Positions 23,703-31,243 of a stretch of DNA of 64,000 bases are shown one piece after another. Both the position numbers and the translations under genes were made by a program. The notes under the pieces were generated by a model. That model was not told the DNA's origin, searched no databases, and worked only from the letters and a program-made list of their open reading frames with translations. Origin of the DNA: Streptomyces bauhiniae (GTDB taxonomy: Bacteria; Actinomycetota; Actinomycetes; Streptomycetales; Streptomycetaceae). The DNA lies in contig NZ_SRRT01000009.1 of NCBI RefSeq assembly GCF_004784475.1, forward strand, positions 186,001 through 250,000, read 5' to 3'. Each line of letters opens with the position of its first letter. The first letter of the stretch is position 1.

Positions 23703-23914
23703 CGGGTCTCCTTCGCGTTCTTCGTCCGGCGGCGGTGGCTGGTGTCGCACCAGGGGTAGATCCGGCTGCGGCGGCAGGTGCAGAGCGCGACCGTGAAGCG
23801 CCGTGAGGTGACGACCGTGCCGTCCGGCAGGGTCACCTCGACCGGGCCGGGCAGGAGCAGCGGGCCGTCGGGCGTGATCGTCACGCTCGTCGCGTCCTCG
23901 GCTTCTCGGCCCAC
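23699..23914 (-). CDS. CDGSH-type iron-sulfur protein
   Basis: This 71-residue protein carries one CDGSH motif, CTCRRSRIYPWCDTSH, with three cysteines and one histidine to hold a [2Fe-2S] cluster. A beta-rich leader (VTITPDGPLLLPGPVEVTLP) precedes it, as in the short actinobacterial members. It may transfer electrons or clusters to the diiron protein encoded next. GTG 23914 is the chosen start because it gives the usual family length; GTG 23884 is an alternative. The GGGTAC promoter is 50 bases upstream. Confidence 0.85.
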   Translation of the reverse strand: MGREAEDATSVTITPDGPLLLPGPVEVTLPDGTVVTSRRFTVALCTCRRSRIYPWCDTSHRRRTKNAKETR

Positions 23915-23963
23915 GGCCGACCACCGTCCTCTCGGCTCGGGTACGGGGGTCCGTCCTGCACGA

Positions 23964-23987
23964 GTACCCGCTGCAAGCCGCCGAAAC
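23964..23987 (-). promoter_or_regulatory. Sigma-B-type promoter (GTTT-N14-GGGTAC) for the CDGSH operon
   Basis: On the minus strand GTTT (23987-23984) and GGGTAC (23969-23964) are 14 bases apart, the lower edge of the spacing range. It lies about 50 bases before the CDGSH start and would drive CDGSH, the diiron protein and the SDR. Confidence 0.5.
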
Positions 23988-23999
23988 GGGCCGTCCGGG

Positions 24000-24665
24000 T
24001 CAACGGCGCACGGCGCGGACCACCACCAGCTCCTCCTCGTCCTCGTGCCGGTCGCGCAGCATGCCCCGGCTGTGCAGCCAGGAACGGCGCTCGCGCAGCA
24101 CGGGACCGAAGGGCACCGTGGCCCGGTCCACCACGGTGGCGTCCAGCCCCGCGGCGGTGAGCCGGTCCAGGGTCGGCGCGGTGCCGCACAGCGCGGAGTG
24201 CACCAGGAGCAGGACACCGCCCCGGTTCAGCACACCGGCGCCGGCGTCGCAGATCCGGTCCACGAAGACCCGCCCGTCCGGCCCGGCGTCCCAGGCGCGG
24301 GCCGAACCCCGGCTCGGCGGGCGTGGGGCGGGCGCGGGGACGTAGGGCGGGTTGCTCACCACCAGGTCGTAGCGGCGGCCCGGCACGGCCGAGACCAGGT
24401 CGCCGTGGCGCACCGTGATGCTCTGCCCGGCGAGCAGCGCGTTGCACCAGGCGGTGGCCAGGGCCCGCCAGGAGATGTCGACCGCGGTGACCCGCGCCCC
24501 GCGCGCGGCGGCCCGTACGGCCAGCGCACCGCTGCCGGTGCACAGGTCGAGCACGGCCGAGCCGGTGTCCAGGTGTTCCTTCTCCATGACGCGGGCGATG
24601 AGATCGGTGTCGTGCTGCGGGGTGTACACGCCCGGCGGTGTCGGCAGGGCTGCCAGTGGTCCCAT
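24000..24665 (-). CDS. HemK2/MTQ2-like methyltransferase
   Basis: This 221-residue SAM-dependent methyltransferase has motif I VLDLCTGSGALAVRAA near residue 40 and the catalytic NPPY in DLVVSNPPYVPAPAPRPPSRG near residue 104. It also contains GPDGRVFVDRI, the phrase found in HemK2/PrmC-type enzymes. These methylate glutamine or lysine side chains, but several actinobacterial copies have unknown targets and a role in stress or development is possible. ATG 24665 follows CTGGAGGCC. It is monocistronic with no GGGTAC box. Its 3' end is 13 bases from the promoter of the CDGSH operon on the same strand. Confidence 0.85.
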   Translation of the reverse strand: MGPLAALPTPPGVYTPQHDTDLIARVMEKEHLDTGSAVLDLCTGSGALAVRAAARGARVTAVDISWRALATAWCNALLAGQSITVRHGDLVSAVPGRRYDLVVSNPPYVPAPAPRPPSRGSARAWDAGPDGRVFVDRICDAGAGVLNRGGVLLLVHSALCGTAPTLDRLTAAGLDATVVDRATVPFGPVLRERRSWLHSRGMLRDRHEDEEELVVVRAVRR

Positions 24666-24786
24666 GTCGGCCTCCAGGGCGCTGGTCGTTCCACGTGCCG
24701 TGTCTGAGTGCCCTGCGTAGCGATCGCCACACCTCGGGGAGCCGGGCGTGGCCCGGCGTGAGCGTGCGGAGGCGGCCGGTGACGCA

Positions 24787-24823
24787 CGAGCGCGCCACGA
24801 CCGGGGTGGCCGTGGCGCGCTCG
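24787..24823 (-). terminator. Hairpin downstream of the chitinase gene
   Basis: CGAGCGCGCCACG (24787-24799) pairs perfectly with CGTGGCGCGCTCG (24811-24823) across an 11-base loop. It lies 16 bases after the chitinase stop. There is no T-tract, which is usual for Streptomyces terminators. It separates the chitinase from the methyltransferase gene. Confidence 0.65.
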
Positions 24824-24838
24824 CAGGCGTCGCTCGGG

Positions 24839-25735
24839 TCAGCAGTAGAGGTTGCCGCCGGGGGAGACGCCGAGGATCTGCGCGAAGCGCTGGTAGGCGT
24901 CGACGCGGCTCTGCACCTGGGCGGGGTTGCGGCCGTCGCACTCCAGGGAGCCGTTGATGCTGCGGATGGTCTGCCCGAAGCCCGCCTGGTTCACCATGGC
25001 GTTGTGCGGGGTCATGGAGCCCGGTCCGGACTGGGTGTTCCAGTACCAGAGGCCGGTCTTCCAGGCGACGGCGCTGTCGTTCTGCACCAGGTTCGGGTTG
25101 TGCAGCAGGTCGATGCCGAGCGCGTCGCCGGCCGCCTTGTAGTTGAAGTTCCAGCTCAGCTGGATCGGACCGCGCCCGTAGTACGCCGCCTGCCCGGCCG
25201 GGCAGCCGTACGACTGGCTCCAGTCGCAGTACGTCGGGTAGTTCGCGGTGTTCTGCTCGACCACGTAGACCAGACCGCCGGTCTCGTGGTTCACGTTGGC
25301 GAGGAAGGCCGCGGCCTCCTGCTTCTTCACCGAGTCGCTGCCGGTGTTGGCGAAGCCGGGGTACGCGCCGAGCGCGTTCACCAGCCCGCTGTAGGAGTAG
25401 AACGAGTTCCGGTTCGGGAACATCTGGTTGAACTGGGCCTCGCTGACCACGAAGTTGCCGACGGGCGTGGTCCCGCCGCCGTCGCAGTTGTACGGGTCCC
25501 AGTACCAGGTGCTGATGATCGGGTCGTAGCCCGGGTTGTCGTGCTCGGCGATGTACGCCTTGCCGTCGGTGTACCGGACGATGTCACCGGCCCGGTACGA
25601 CTTGCCGGCCACCCAGTTCGGGTAGCTCGAACAGGAGGCCGCCGGAGCGGCGGAAGCGGCCGGTGCCGGCAGCAGCACGGGTGCCACGGCGAGGGCGAGC
25701 GCGGCCAGCGCGGCGGAGATGTGCCGTCTCGACAC
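24839..25735 (-). CDS. Secreted family-19 chitinase with chitin-binding domain
   Basis: The enzyme hydrolyses chitin outside the cell. The 298-residue precursor has a Sec signal peptide (about residues 1-30, ending ASAAP) and a family 5/12 carbohydrate-binding module (about 33-82, with NWVAGKSYRAGDIVRYTDGK and WYWDPYNC). A linker and a GH19 catalytic domain (about 92-298) follow. NVNHETGG, near residue 148, contains the catalytic acid Glu; YYGRGPIQLSWNFNY is the second GH19 signature. The layout matches S. griseus ChiC. Start GTG 25735 has TAGGAG upstream. A DasR-like operator lies 138 bases upstream, as known for Streptomyces chitinase genes. Confidence 0.92.
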   Translation of the reverse strand: MSRRHISAALAALALAVAPVLLPAPAASAAPAASCSSYPNWVAGKSYRAGDIVRYTDGKAYIAEHDNPGYDPIISTWYWDPYNCDGGGTTPVGNFVVSEAQFNQMFPNRNSFYSYSGLVNALGAYPGFANTGSDSVKKQEAAAFLANVNHETGGLVYVVEQNTANYPTYCDWSQSYGCPAGQAAYYGRGPIQLSWNFNYKAAGDALGIDLLHNPNLVQNDSAVAWKTGLWYWNTQSGPGSMTPHNAMVNQAGFGQTIRSINGSLECDGRNPAQVQSRVDAYQRFAQILGVSPGGNLYC

Positions 25736-25872
25736 TGAATCAACTCCTAGATGTGCCACGGCCGTTCCAGCGCAGGGCGGAACGCGGGCGCGCTCACTGC
25801 GGGCATGCCGGAGACACCGGCGAAGGCGTGGGGGGCGGCCGTGATGGGGGGTGTGAGGCCACACTCAAACGC

Positions 25873-25888
25873 ATTGGTCTGTACCAGT
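25873..25888. promoter_or_regulatory. DasR-type operator (dre) upstream of the chitinase
   Basis: ATTGGTCTGTACCAGT contains the dyad TGGT-CTGT-ACCA and differs from the DasR consensus ACTGGTCTAGACCACT mainly at the two central bases. It sits in the chitinase upstream region, on the side shared with the 3' end of asnB. DasR represses chitin and N-acetylglucosamine genes in Streptomyces. Confidence 0.75.
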
Positions 25889-25970
25889 CAAGAGGATGCG
25901 CCAGGGAGGGGCGAAGTTCGGTCAACTTCCTTGTGCGAAGCGGGAGTCGGGAGGTCGGACGGCGGCAGAC

Positions 25971-26009
25971 AAAAGGGTGCGGAGGGCATGGTCGCTGCCC
26001 TCCGCACCC
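25971..26009 (-). terminator. Intrinsic terminator after asnB
   Basis: On the minus strand a 13-bp stem (GGGTGCGGAGGGC with GCCCTCCGCACCC) and a 9-base loop are followed by TTTT, 13 bases after the asnB stop. This is a canonical rho-independent terminator and one of the few with a T-run in this window. Confidence 0.85.
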
Positions 26010-26021
26010 CTGCCGCGGGTC

Positions 26022-27863
26022 TCAGCCGATGTTCACCTCGGGTGCGTACAGGTCCAGCCAGGTTGCGAGGTCGAGTGTCCGTTCCAGACCCCTGCGGGCC
26101 GCCTGAGTGCCGGCCAGGGACTCGCTGTCCGCGATCCGGCGCACCTTCTCGCGGTCCAGGAGGTCGAAGACGCGGTGGGACGGCTTGGACAGCAGGTCCT
26201 TGACCTGGGTCTGCAGGGCGCGGCCGTAGCCGGGGTCCTGGGTGGAGGGGTAGGGACTCTTGACGCGGTCGTAGACCGAGCGGGGCAGGACGTCCGCCGT
26301 GGCCTCGCGGAGGAGGCTCTTCTCGCGGCCGTCGAACGACTTCAGCGCCCAGGGCGTGTTGTAGACGTACTCCACGAGCCGGTGGTCGCAGAACGGCACC
26401 CGCACCTCCAGCCCGACCGCCATGCTCATCCGGTCCTTCCGGTCGAGCAGGATGCGCACGAACCGGGTGAGGTGCAGGTGGGACATCCGCCGCATGCGGA
26501 ACTCGAAGTCGCTCTCGCCGCCGAGCCGTTCGACCCCGGCGGCGGCCGTACGGAACCCGTCCGCGACGTACCCCTCCAGATCCAGCGCGTCCGTCAGCTC
26601 GGGACGCAGCACGCCCGTGTCGTCGCCGAAGTGGCGGCCGAAGCTCACCAGCCAGGGGAAGGTGTCCGCGTGCCGGGCCTCCTCGTCGAAGAACTGGAGA
26701 TACCCGCCGAACACTTCGTCCGCCGACTCGCCCGACAGGGCCACCGTGGACTGGTCCCGGATGGCGCGGAAGAGCAGCAGGAGGGAGGCGTCCATGTCAC
26801 CGAACCCGGCGGGCAGGTCACGGGCGCGGATCACCTTCTCGCGGGCGGCCGGGTCGGCGAGGGACTGCACGTCCAGGACGATGTCCTGGTGGTCGGTCCC
26901 GGCGAGCCGGGCCACGTCGTGGACGAAGGGGGTGTCGGGGGTCCCGCGCAGCTCGTCCGCGACGAAGTTGTCCGCCTGCCCGGCGAAGTCGACCGCGAAG
27001 CTGCGTACCTTCTCGCCGCGCTCCGCGAGCTGCCCGGCGGCCAGCGCGGTCATGGCGGAGGAGTCGAGGCCCCCGGAGAGCAGGGTGCAGCGCGGCACGT
27101 CCGCGACGAGCTGACGGCGCACGATGTCGTCCAGCAGCGTGCGCACGGTGGCGATCGTCGTGTCCCGGTCGTCGGTGTGCGGACGGGTCTGAAGCCGCCA
27201 GTACACGCGGGTGCGCGGGCCGGAGCGGTCGACGGTGACGACGGTGCCCGGCTCGACCTCCCGCATGCCGTCCCACACCGCGTGGCCCGGCGTCTTGACC
27301 ATGGTGAACAGCTCCCGCAGCCCGTCCAGCGTGACGCGGGGGCGGACCAGCGGGTTGGCGAGGATCGCCTTGGGCTCGGAACCGAAGAGGACGCCGTCGG
27401 CGGTCGGGTGGTAGTAGAACGGCTTGATGCCCATCCGGTCGCGGATCATCACCAGCTTGTCGTGCCGCCCGTCCCAGACGGCGAACGCGTACATGCCGTT
27501 CAACCGCTCGGCCACCGTGTCGCCCCACTCCAGGTAGCCGCGCAGCACCACCTCGGTGTCCGAGTCGGTGGTGAACCGGTGTCCCCGGTCGGTGAGTTCG
27601 CGGCGCAGTTCGGTGAAGTTGTACGCCTCTCCCGAGTACACCAGCGCGACGCTCCCCTGGGGCGTGCGCACCGACATCGGCTGGCGTCCGCCGGGCAGGT
27701 CGATGATGGCGAGCCGGCGGTGCCCGAGGGCGGCGGGCCCCTCCGCCCACACGCCCCGGTCGTCCGGGCCCCGGCAGGCCATCGTCTCGGTCATCGCATC
27801 CAATACGGAGTCCTCGGCGCCGAGATCACGGTCGAAGGACACCCAGCCGGTGATGCCGCACAT
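26022..27863 (-). CDS. asnB: Asparagine synthase (glutamine-hydrolysing)
   Basis: AsnB makes asparagine from aspartate, glutamine and ATP. The 613-residue protein has the class II glutaminase domain (about 1-210) with the nucleophile Cys2 (MCGITGW) and YSGEAYNF. A synthetase domain with the PP-loop SGGLDSSAM lies near residue 262, and SGESADEVFGGY near 375. The length and the C-terminal LATWLDLYAPEV match the actinobacterial AsnB branch; some members of this branch act on peptidoglycan precursors or other acids, so the acceptor is not certain. ATG 27863 follows GCAGGAGAC, which the glutaminase chemistry also requires as start. It is monocistronic, ending at a strong terminator. Confidence 0.9.
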   Translation of the reverse strand: MCGITGWVSFDRDLGAEDSVLDAMTETMACRGPDDRGVWAEGPAALGHRRLAIIDLPGGRQPMSVRTPQGSVALVYSGEAYNFTELRRELTDRGHRFTTDSDTEVVLRGYLEWGDTVAERLNGMYAFAVWDGRHDKLVMIRDRMGIKPFYYHPTADGVLFGSEPKAILANPLVRPRVTLDGLRELFTMVKTPGHAVWDGMREVEPGTVVTVDRSGPRTRVYWRLQTRPHTDDRDTTIATVRTLLDDIVRRQLVADVPRCTLLSGGLDSSAMTALAAGQLAERGEKVRSFAVDFAGQADNFVADELRGTPDTPFVHDVARLAGTDHQDIVLDVQSLADPAAREKVIRARDLPAGFGDMDASLLLLFRAIRDQSTVALSGESADEVFGGYLQFFDEEARHADTFPWLVSFGRHFGDDTGVLRPELTDALDLEGYVADGFRTAAAGVERLGGESDFEFRMRRMSHLHLTRFVRILLDRKDRMSMAVGLEVRVPFCDHRLVEYVYNTPWALKSFDGREKSLLREATADVLPRSVYDRVKSPYPSTQDPGYGRALQTQVKDLLSKPSHRVFDLLDREKVRRIADSESLAGTQAARRGLERTLDLATWLDLYAPEVNIG

Positions 27864-28298
27864 GCGCTGTCTCCTGCCTCCGGCGCACCCGCCGACCCGT
27901 CGCTGAGCTGCGGTTTCCCGCGAGCACCGGGCCCGGTCGCCAAACCAGTTGTATCGAGCACCTATATGACGAGCCTCCGCCCGGCAGCGGCGCCGGTCAA
28001 CGGCCCCGTAACCTCCACGACACGAACCACCGCCGGTTTCGGCCGCACTTTGCCGAAGTGAAAACCGGTGCGTGCCGGGTGAGCAGGGCGGCGGCACCGC
28101 GAACCGGCCACAGGCAAAAACTTCGCCAATCCCCGGGTGGGTTGCAGCGCCCGCCGCGGGGGCGTTACCTGGAAGCAACGGCGGTGAAGCGAGGGCCACG
28201 GGCCCCGGCACGGCCACGCCCTCAGGCGCGTCCGGCACCGGCCCGCCCCGTCGCCGTCATCCAGCTCAAGACGCGTACGAGACGCGGAGGTGACACAG
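27864..28298. other. Divergent intergenic region asnB / formaldehyde dehydrogenase
   Basis: These 435 bases hold no convincing gene. A short A/T-rich patch around 27950-27975 (TTGTATCGAGCACCTATATG) is the best candidate for core promoter elements of either gene. I found no GGGTAC box here, unlike the genes to the left. The last bases, GCGGAGGTGACACAG, are the ribosome binding site of the gene at 28299. Confidence 0.5.
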
Positions 28299-29453
28299 GT
28301 GAAAGCCGTTGTCTACGAAGGGCCCTTCAGCGTCACGGTGACAGAAGTCGACGATCCGCAGATCCAGCACCCCAACGACGTGATCGTCCGCATCACCTCG
28401 TCCGCGATCTGCGGCTCCGACCTGCACATGTACGAGGGGCGCACGGCGGCCGAGCCGGGCATCGTGTTCGGCCACGAGAACCTGGGCGTGATCGAGGAGG
28501 TCGGCGACGGCGTGACCTCGCTGTCCGTGGGGGACCGCGTCGTGATGCCGTTCAACGTCGCGTGCGGGTTCTGCAAGAACTGTCTCGCCGGCGAGACCGG
28601 GTTCTGCCTGACGGTGAACCCCGGCTTCGCGGGCGGCGCGTACGGCTATGTGTCCATGGGACCGTACACGGGCGGCCAGGCGGAGCGGCTGCGGGTGCCC
28701 TTCGCCGACTTCAACTGCCTGAAGCTGCCCGAGGGTGACGAGAACGAGACCGACTACATCCTGCTGGCCGACATCTTCCCGACCGGCTACCACGGCTGCG
28801 AACTCGCCCAGGTCTCACCCGGCGAGACGGTCGCGGTGTACGGGGCCGGGCCGGTGGGTCTGATGGCCGCCTACTCGGCGCTGCTGCGCGGCGCGTCCAA
28901 GGTGTTCGTGGTGGACCGGGTGCCCGAACGGCTCGCCAAGGCCGAGGAGATCGGGGCCATCCCGATCGACTTCACGAAGGGTGACCCGGCCGAGCAGATC
29001 AAGGCCCAGACCAACGGCGAGGGCACTGACAAGGGCATCGACGCCGTCGGCTACCAGGCGCAGAAGGGCGACGAGAGCGGTCACGAGGAACCCGCGATCG
29101 TCCTCAACCAACTGGTGGAGACGGTCCGTCCCACCGGCCGGCTCGGCATACCGGGCCTGTACGTGCCGTCCGACCCCGGCGGGCCGGACGAACACGCCAA
29201 GCACGGCCAACTCCTGGTCTCCATCGGCAAGATGTTCGAGAAGGGCCAGAAGATGGGCACCGGCCAGTGCAACGTCAAGAAGTACAACCGACAGTTGCGC
29301 GACCTGATCGCCTCCGGCCGGGCCCGGCCCAGCTTCGTGGTCTCCCACGAACTGCCGCTGGACGACGCCCCGCGGGCGTACGACAAGTTCGACAAGCGGA
29401 TCGAGGGCTACACCAAGGTGGTACTGCACCCCGGCCACGACCTCGCGGCGTGA
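28299..29453 (+). CDS. Glutathione-independent formaldehyde dehydrogenase-type zinc ADH
   Basis: This 384-residue zinc MDR resembles the NAD-dependent formaldehyde dehydrogenases that work without added thiol. Catalytic zinc ligands are in SSAICGSDLHMYEG and GHENLG, structural cysteines are CGFCKNCLAGETGFC, and the NAD site is VYGAGPVGLMAAYS. The pieces GIDAVGYQAQKG and SIGKMFEKGQKMGTGQCNVK are typical of this branch. The tail GYTKVVLHP matches. The start GTG 28299 is 8 bases after GGAGG; the GTG at 28290 would overlap that site. It would yield formate, a substrate for the formate dehydrogenase at 7-12 kb, but no such link is shown. Confidence 0.88.
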   Translation: MKAVVYEGPFSVTVTEVDDPQIQHPNDVIVRITSSAICGSDLHMYEGRTAAEPGIVFGHENLGVIEEVGDGVTSLSVGDRVVMPFNVACGFCKNCLAGETGFCLTVNPGFAGGAYGYVSMGPYTGGQAERLRVPFADFNCLKLPEGDENETDYILLADIFPTGYHGCELAQVSPGETVAVYGAGPVGLMAAYSALLRGASKVFVVDRVPERLAKAEEIGAIPIDFTKGDPAEQIKAQTNGEGTDKGIDAVGYQAQKGDESGHEEPAIVLNQLVETVRPTGRLGIPGLYVPSDPGGPDEHAKHGQLLVSIGKMFEKGQKMGTGQCNVKKYNRQLRDLIASGRARPSFVVSHELPLDDAPRAYDKFDKRIEGYTKVVLHPGHDLAA

Positions 29454-29477
29454 ACCGGGGCTGCGTGAACCGGGGCT
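29448..29477. repeat. Tandem 15-base direct repeat at the dehydrogenase stop
   Basis: GCGTGAACCGGGGCT occurs twice in tandem, the first copy containing the stop codon of the formaldehyde dehydrogenase gene. It looks like a small replication slip in the non-coding tail with no effect on the protein. Confidence 0.7.
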
Positions 29478-29489
29478 CCGGCCCGCCCC

Positions 29490-29777
29490 TCAGGCGTGCT
29501 GGGCGGTGATCTTCCGCCCGCGCGCCGCGTGGTGGGCCGGAGCGTCCTCGTCCGAGGTACGCAGCCGCTGGAGCCAGAGGGTCGCCGTGACCAGCAGCCC
29601 GGCGAACAGCACGAGCAGGAGCAAGGAGACCCACATCTGGCGGCTGCCGGGATGCATCCAGCCCGTCCAGATCGCGGCGGTGAGCCACAGGGCCACGCCG
29701 GTCGCGTAGAAGGCACGCACCCGGCGCAACTGCCGTACGGCTCGCAGGATTCGGGAGTGATCGGTCTTCGCTGCCAT
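29490..29777 (-). CDS. Small two-helix membrane protein
   Basis: This 95-residue protein has a basic N-terminus (KTDHSRILRAVRQLRRVRAF), two membrane helices (YATGVALWLTAAIWTGW and MWVSLLLLVLFAGLLVTATLWL) and a charged tail. I recognise no family; similar small proteins are common in Streptomyces. ATG 29777 follows ACAGGGGCC; a longer frame to 29864 lacks a binding site. It converges with the formaldehyde dehydrogenase gene. Confidence 0.7.
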   Translation of the reverse strand: MAAKTDHSRILRAVRQLRRVRAFYATGVALWLTAAIWTGWMHPGSRQMWVSLLLLVLFAGLLVTATLWLQRLRTSDEDAPAHHAARGRKITAQHA

Positions 29778-29854
29778 GCGGCCCCTGTACCCCCGATCCC
29801 GCCTCGCACGACCCCTTGATCGCACACTCTTGTCGTCCGGCAACTTCGCCCTGG

Positions 29855-31072
29855 TCAGAGGCATACGACGACCAGAGCGGTGTCGTCCGTCACGCCCTCG
29901 GCGGGGAGCATCTCGGACAGAACGGCGTCGGCCAGCGCCTCGGGCGAGGTGATGTCCCGGTTGCTCTCCAGGGACTCGACGAGCCGGTCCAGCCCGATGT
30001 CGATGTCCAGGTGCCGCCGCTCGATGAGACCGTCGGTGTACAGCACCAGGGTGTCGCCCCCACTGAAGCCGACGGTGGCCTCCGGGCGGGGACGCGGCTC
30101 GAAAGCGGCGTCCAGCGGCGGATCGGTCGCCTGATCGAGCAGCTCCGCGCCCCCGGCACCGCGCAGAAGCACGGGCGGCGGGTGTCCGGCGCTGGAGTAG
30201 GTGAGCGTGTGGCGGTCCCAGTCGACGAAGACGGTCACCGCGCTCGTGGACTGGGCGCCCTCCAGGGAGTGGGCGTAGCGGCCGAGGACTTCGAGGGCCT
30301 GCGCGGGACCCTTGACGACCCGTGAGGTGGCGGACAGCGCGCTGCGGAGCTGGCCCATCACCCCGGCGGCCTCCAGTCCGTGGCCCACGACATCGCCCAC
30401 CGCGACGGCGATCCGGTCCCCGTCGACCAGCTTGGCCAGGTCGTACCAGTCCCCGCAGACGTTCAGCGAGCCGACGGCGGGCCGGTAGCGGACGGCGACC
30501 CGGTGGTGGTCGACCGGGGCCGGCACCGGGAGCATGGCGCGCTGGAGAGCGAGGGCGACCTCGCGCTCACGGGCGTGCGCCTTGCGGAGCCGCTCGTTGA
30601 CCTGGTGCAGCTCCCGCATCCGGCTGTACAGCTCGGCCTCCAGATTGCGCTCACCGCCCGTACGTCCGGTGACCCGCAGCAGCTCGGTGACCTCCTCCAC
30701 CCGGTGGATCAGTACGGCGATCTGCCCGTCCGGCGCGAACACCGGCGCGTTGACCGGGCTCCAGTACCGCTCCTCCCAGCGGCCCGGCTGGTCGGCGGAC
30801 TCCACGTCGTACCGTTGCAGCGCCATGGTGTCGGGCTCGCGGTTCAGCAGCACCCGGCGCAGGGACGCCTCCAGATTCCGCGCGCCGGAGGCGCCGGGGT
30901 CCGCCGGGTTGTCGGGGAAGGCGTCGAAGAGATACCGGCCGACCACCTGATCGCGGCTGCGGCCCGCCTGCGTCAGGAAGGCCAGGTTGGCGTCGGCGAA
31001 GACCAGATCGGCACCGATCAGCGCGACCGCGCCCGGCAGAGCCTGGAACACCGCCGCGTAGTCGATCGCCAT
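29855..31072 (-). CDS. PAS domain - SpoIIE-type PP2C protein phosphatase
   Basis: This 405-residue signalling protein has a PAS sensor at about residues 4-115 (ALPGAVALIGADLVFADANLAFL). A coiled-coil segment at about 140-175 (LYSRMRELHQVNERLRKAHA) is followed by an RsbU/SpoIIE phosphatase domain to the end. Metal-binding aspartates are in CGDWYDLAKL near 206, VGDVVGHGLEAA and LYTDGLIERR; DDTALVVVCL ends the domain. Such enzymes dephosphorylate anti-sigma-antagonists, so it could feed the sigma-B-like regulon seen at 12-24 kb (inference). No anti-sigma kinase domain is present. The start ATG 31072 has a close GGAG. Confidence 0.88.
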   Translation of the reverse strand: MAIDYAAVFQALPGAVALIGADLVFADANLAFLTQAGRSRDQVVGRYLFDAFPDNPADPGASGARNLEASLRRVLLNREPDTMALQRYDVESADQPGRWEERYWSPVNAPVFAPDGQIAVLIHRVEEVTELLRVTGRTGGERNLEAELYSRMRELHQVNERLRKAHAREREVALALQRAMLPVPAPVDHHRVAVRYRPAVGSLNVCGDWYDLAKLVDGDRIAVAVGDVVGHGLEAAGVMGQLRSALSATSRVVKGPAQALEVLGRYAHSLEGAQSTSAVTVFVDWDRHTLTYSSAGHPPPVLLRGAGGAELLDQATDPPLDAAFEPRPRPEATVGFSGGDTLVLYTDGLIERRHLDIDIGLDRLVESLESNRDITSPEALADAVLSEMLPAEGVTDDTALVVVCL

Positions 31073-31137
31073 CGCTCCAGAGTAGTCGGAATCGCCCTTG
31101 TGTGGATCATCGGCACATATTGGGGTGCGGGGGATGT

Positions 31138-31162
31138 GTGTTCCGGGCCTGCCCACGGGTAG
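31138..31162 (+). promoter_or_regulatory. Weak sigma-B-like promoter before gabD
   Basis: GTGT and GGGTAG are separated by 15 bases, 81 bases before the gabD ATG. The last base departs from the C/T of the consensus. Position and spacing fit, but it is weaker than the six GGGTAC sites. Confidence 0.35.
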
Positions 31163-31243
31163 CCGGTTGGCCGTACCGTCCGGTAATGCCCGGCCGCCGC
31201 CACCCGCCCCGCGGCTTTCCGGACCGGAGAACGAGAGGACGTC

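Noticed and set aside
29738..29790. GGGTAC on the minus strand next to the small membrane gene at 29777 taken as a sigma-B promoter.
   Set aside because: No GNNT lies at 14-16 bases, and the box is only a few bases before the start codon.
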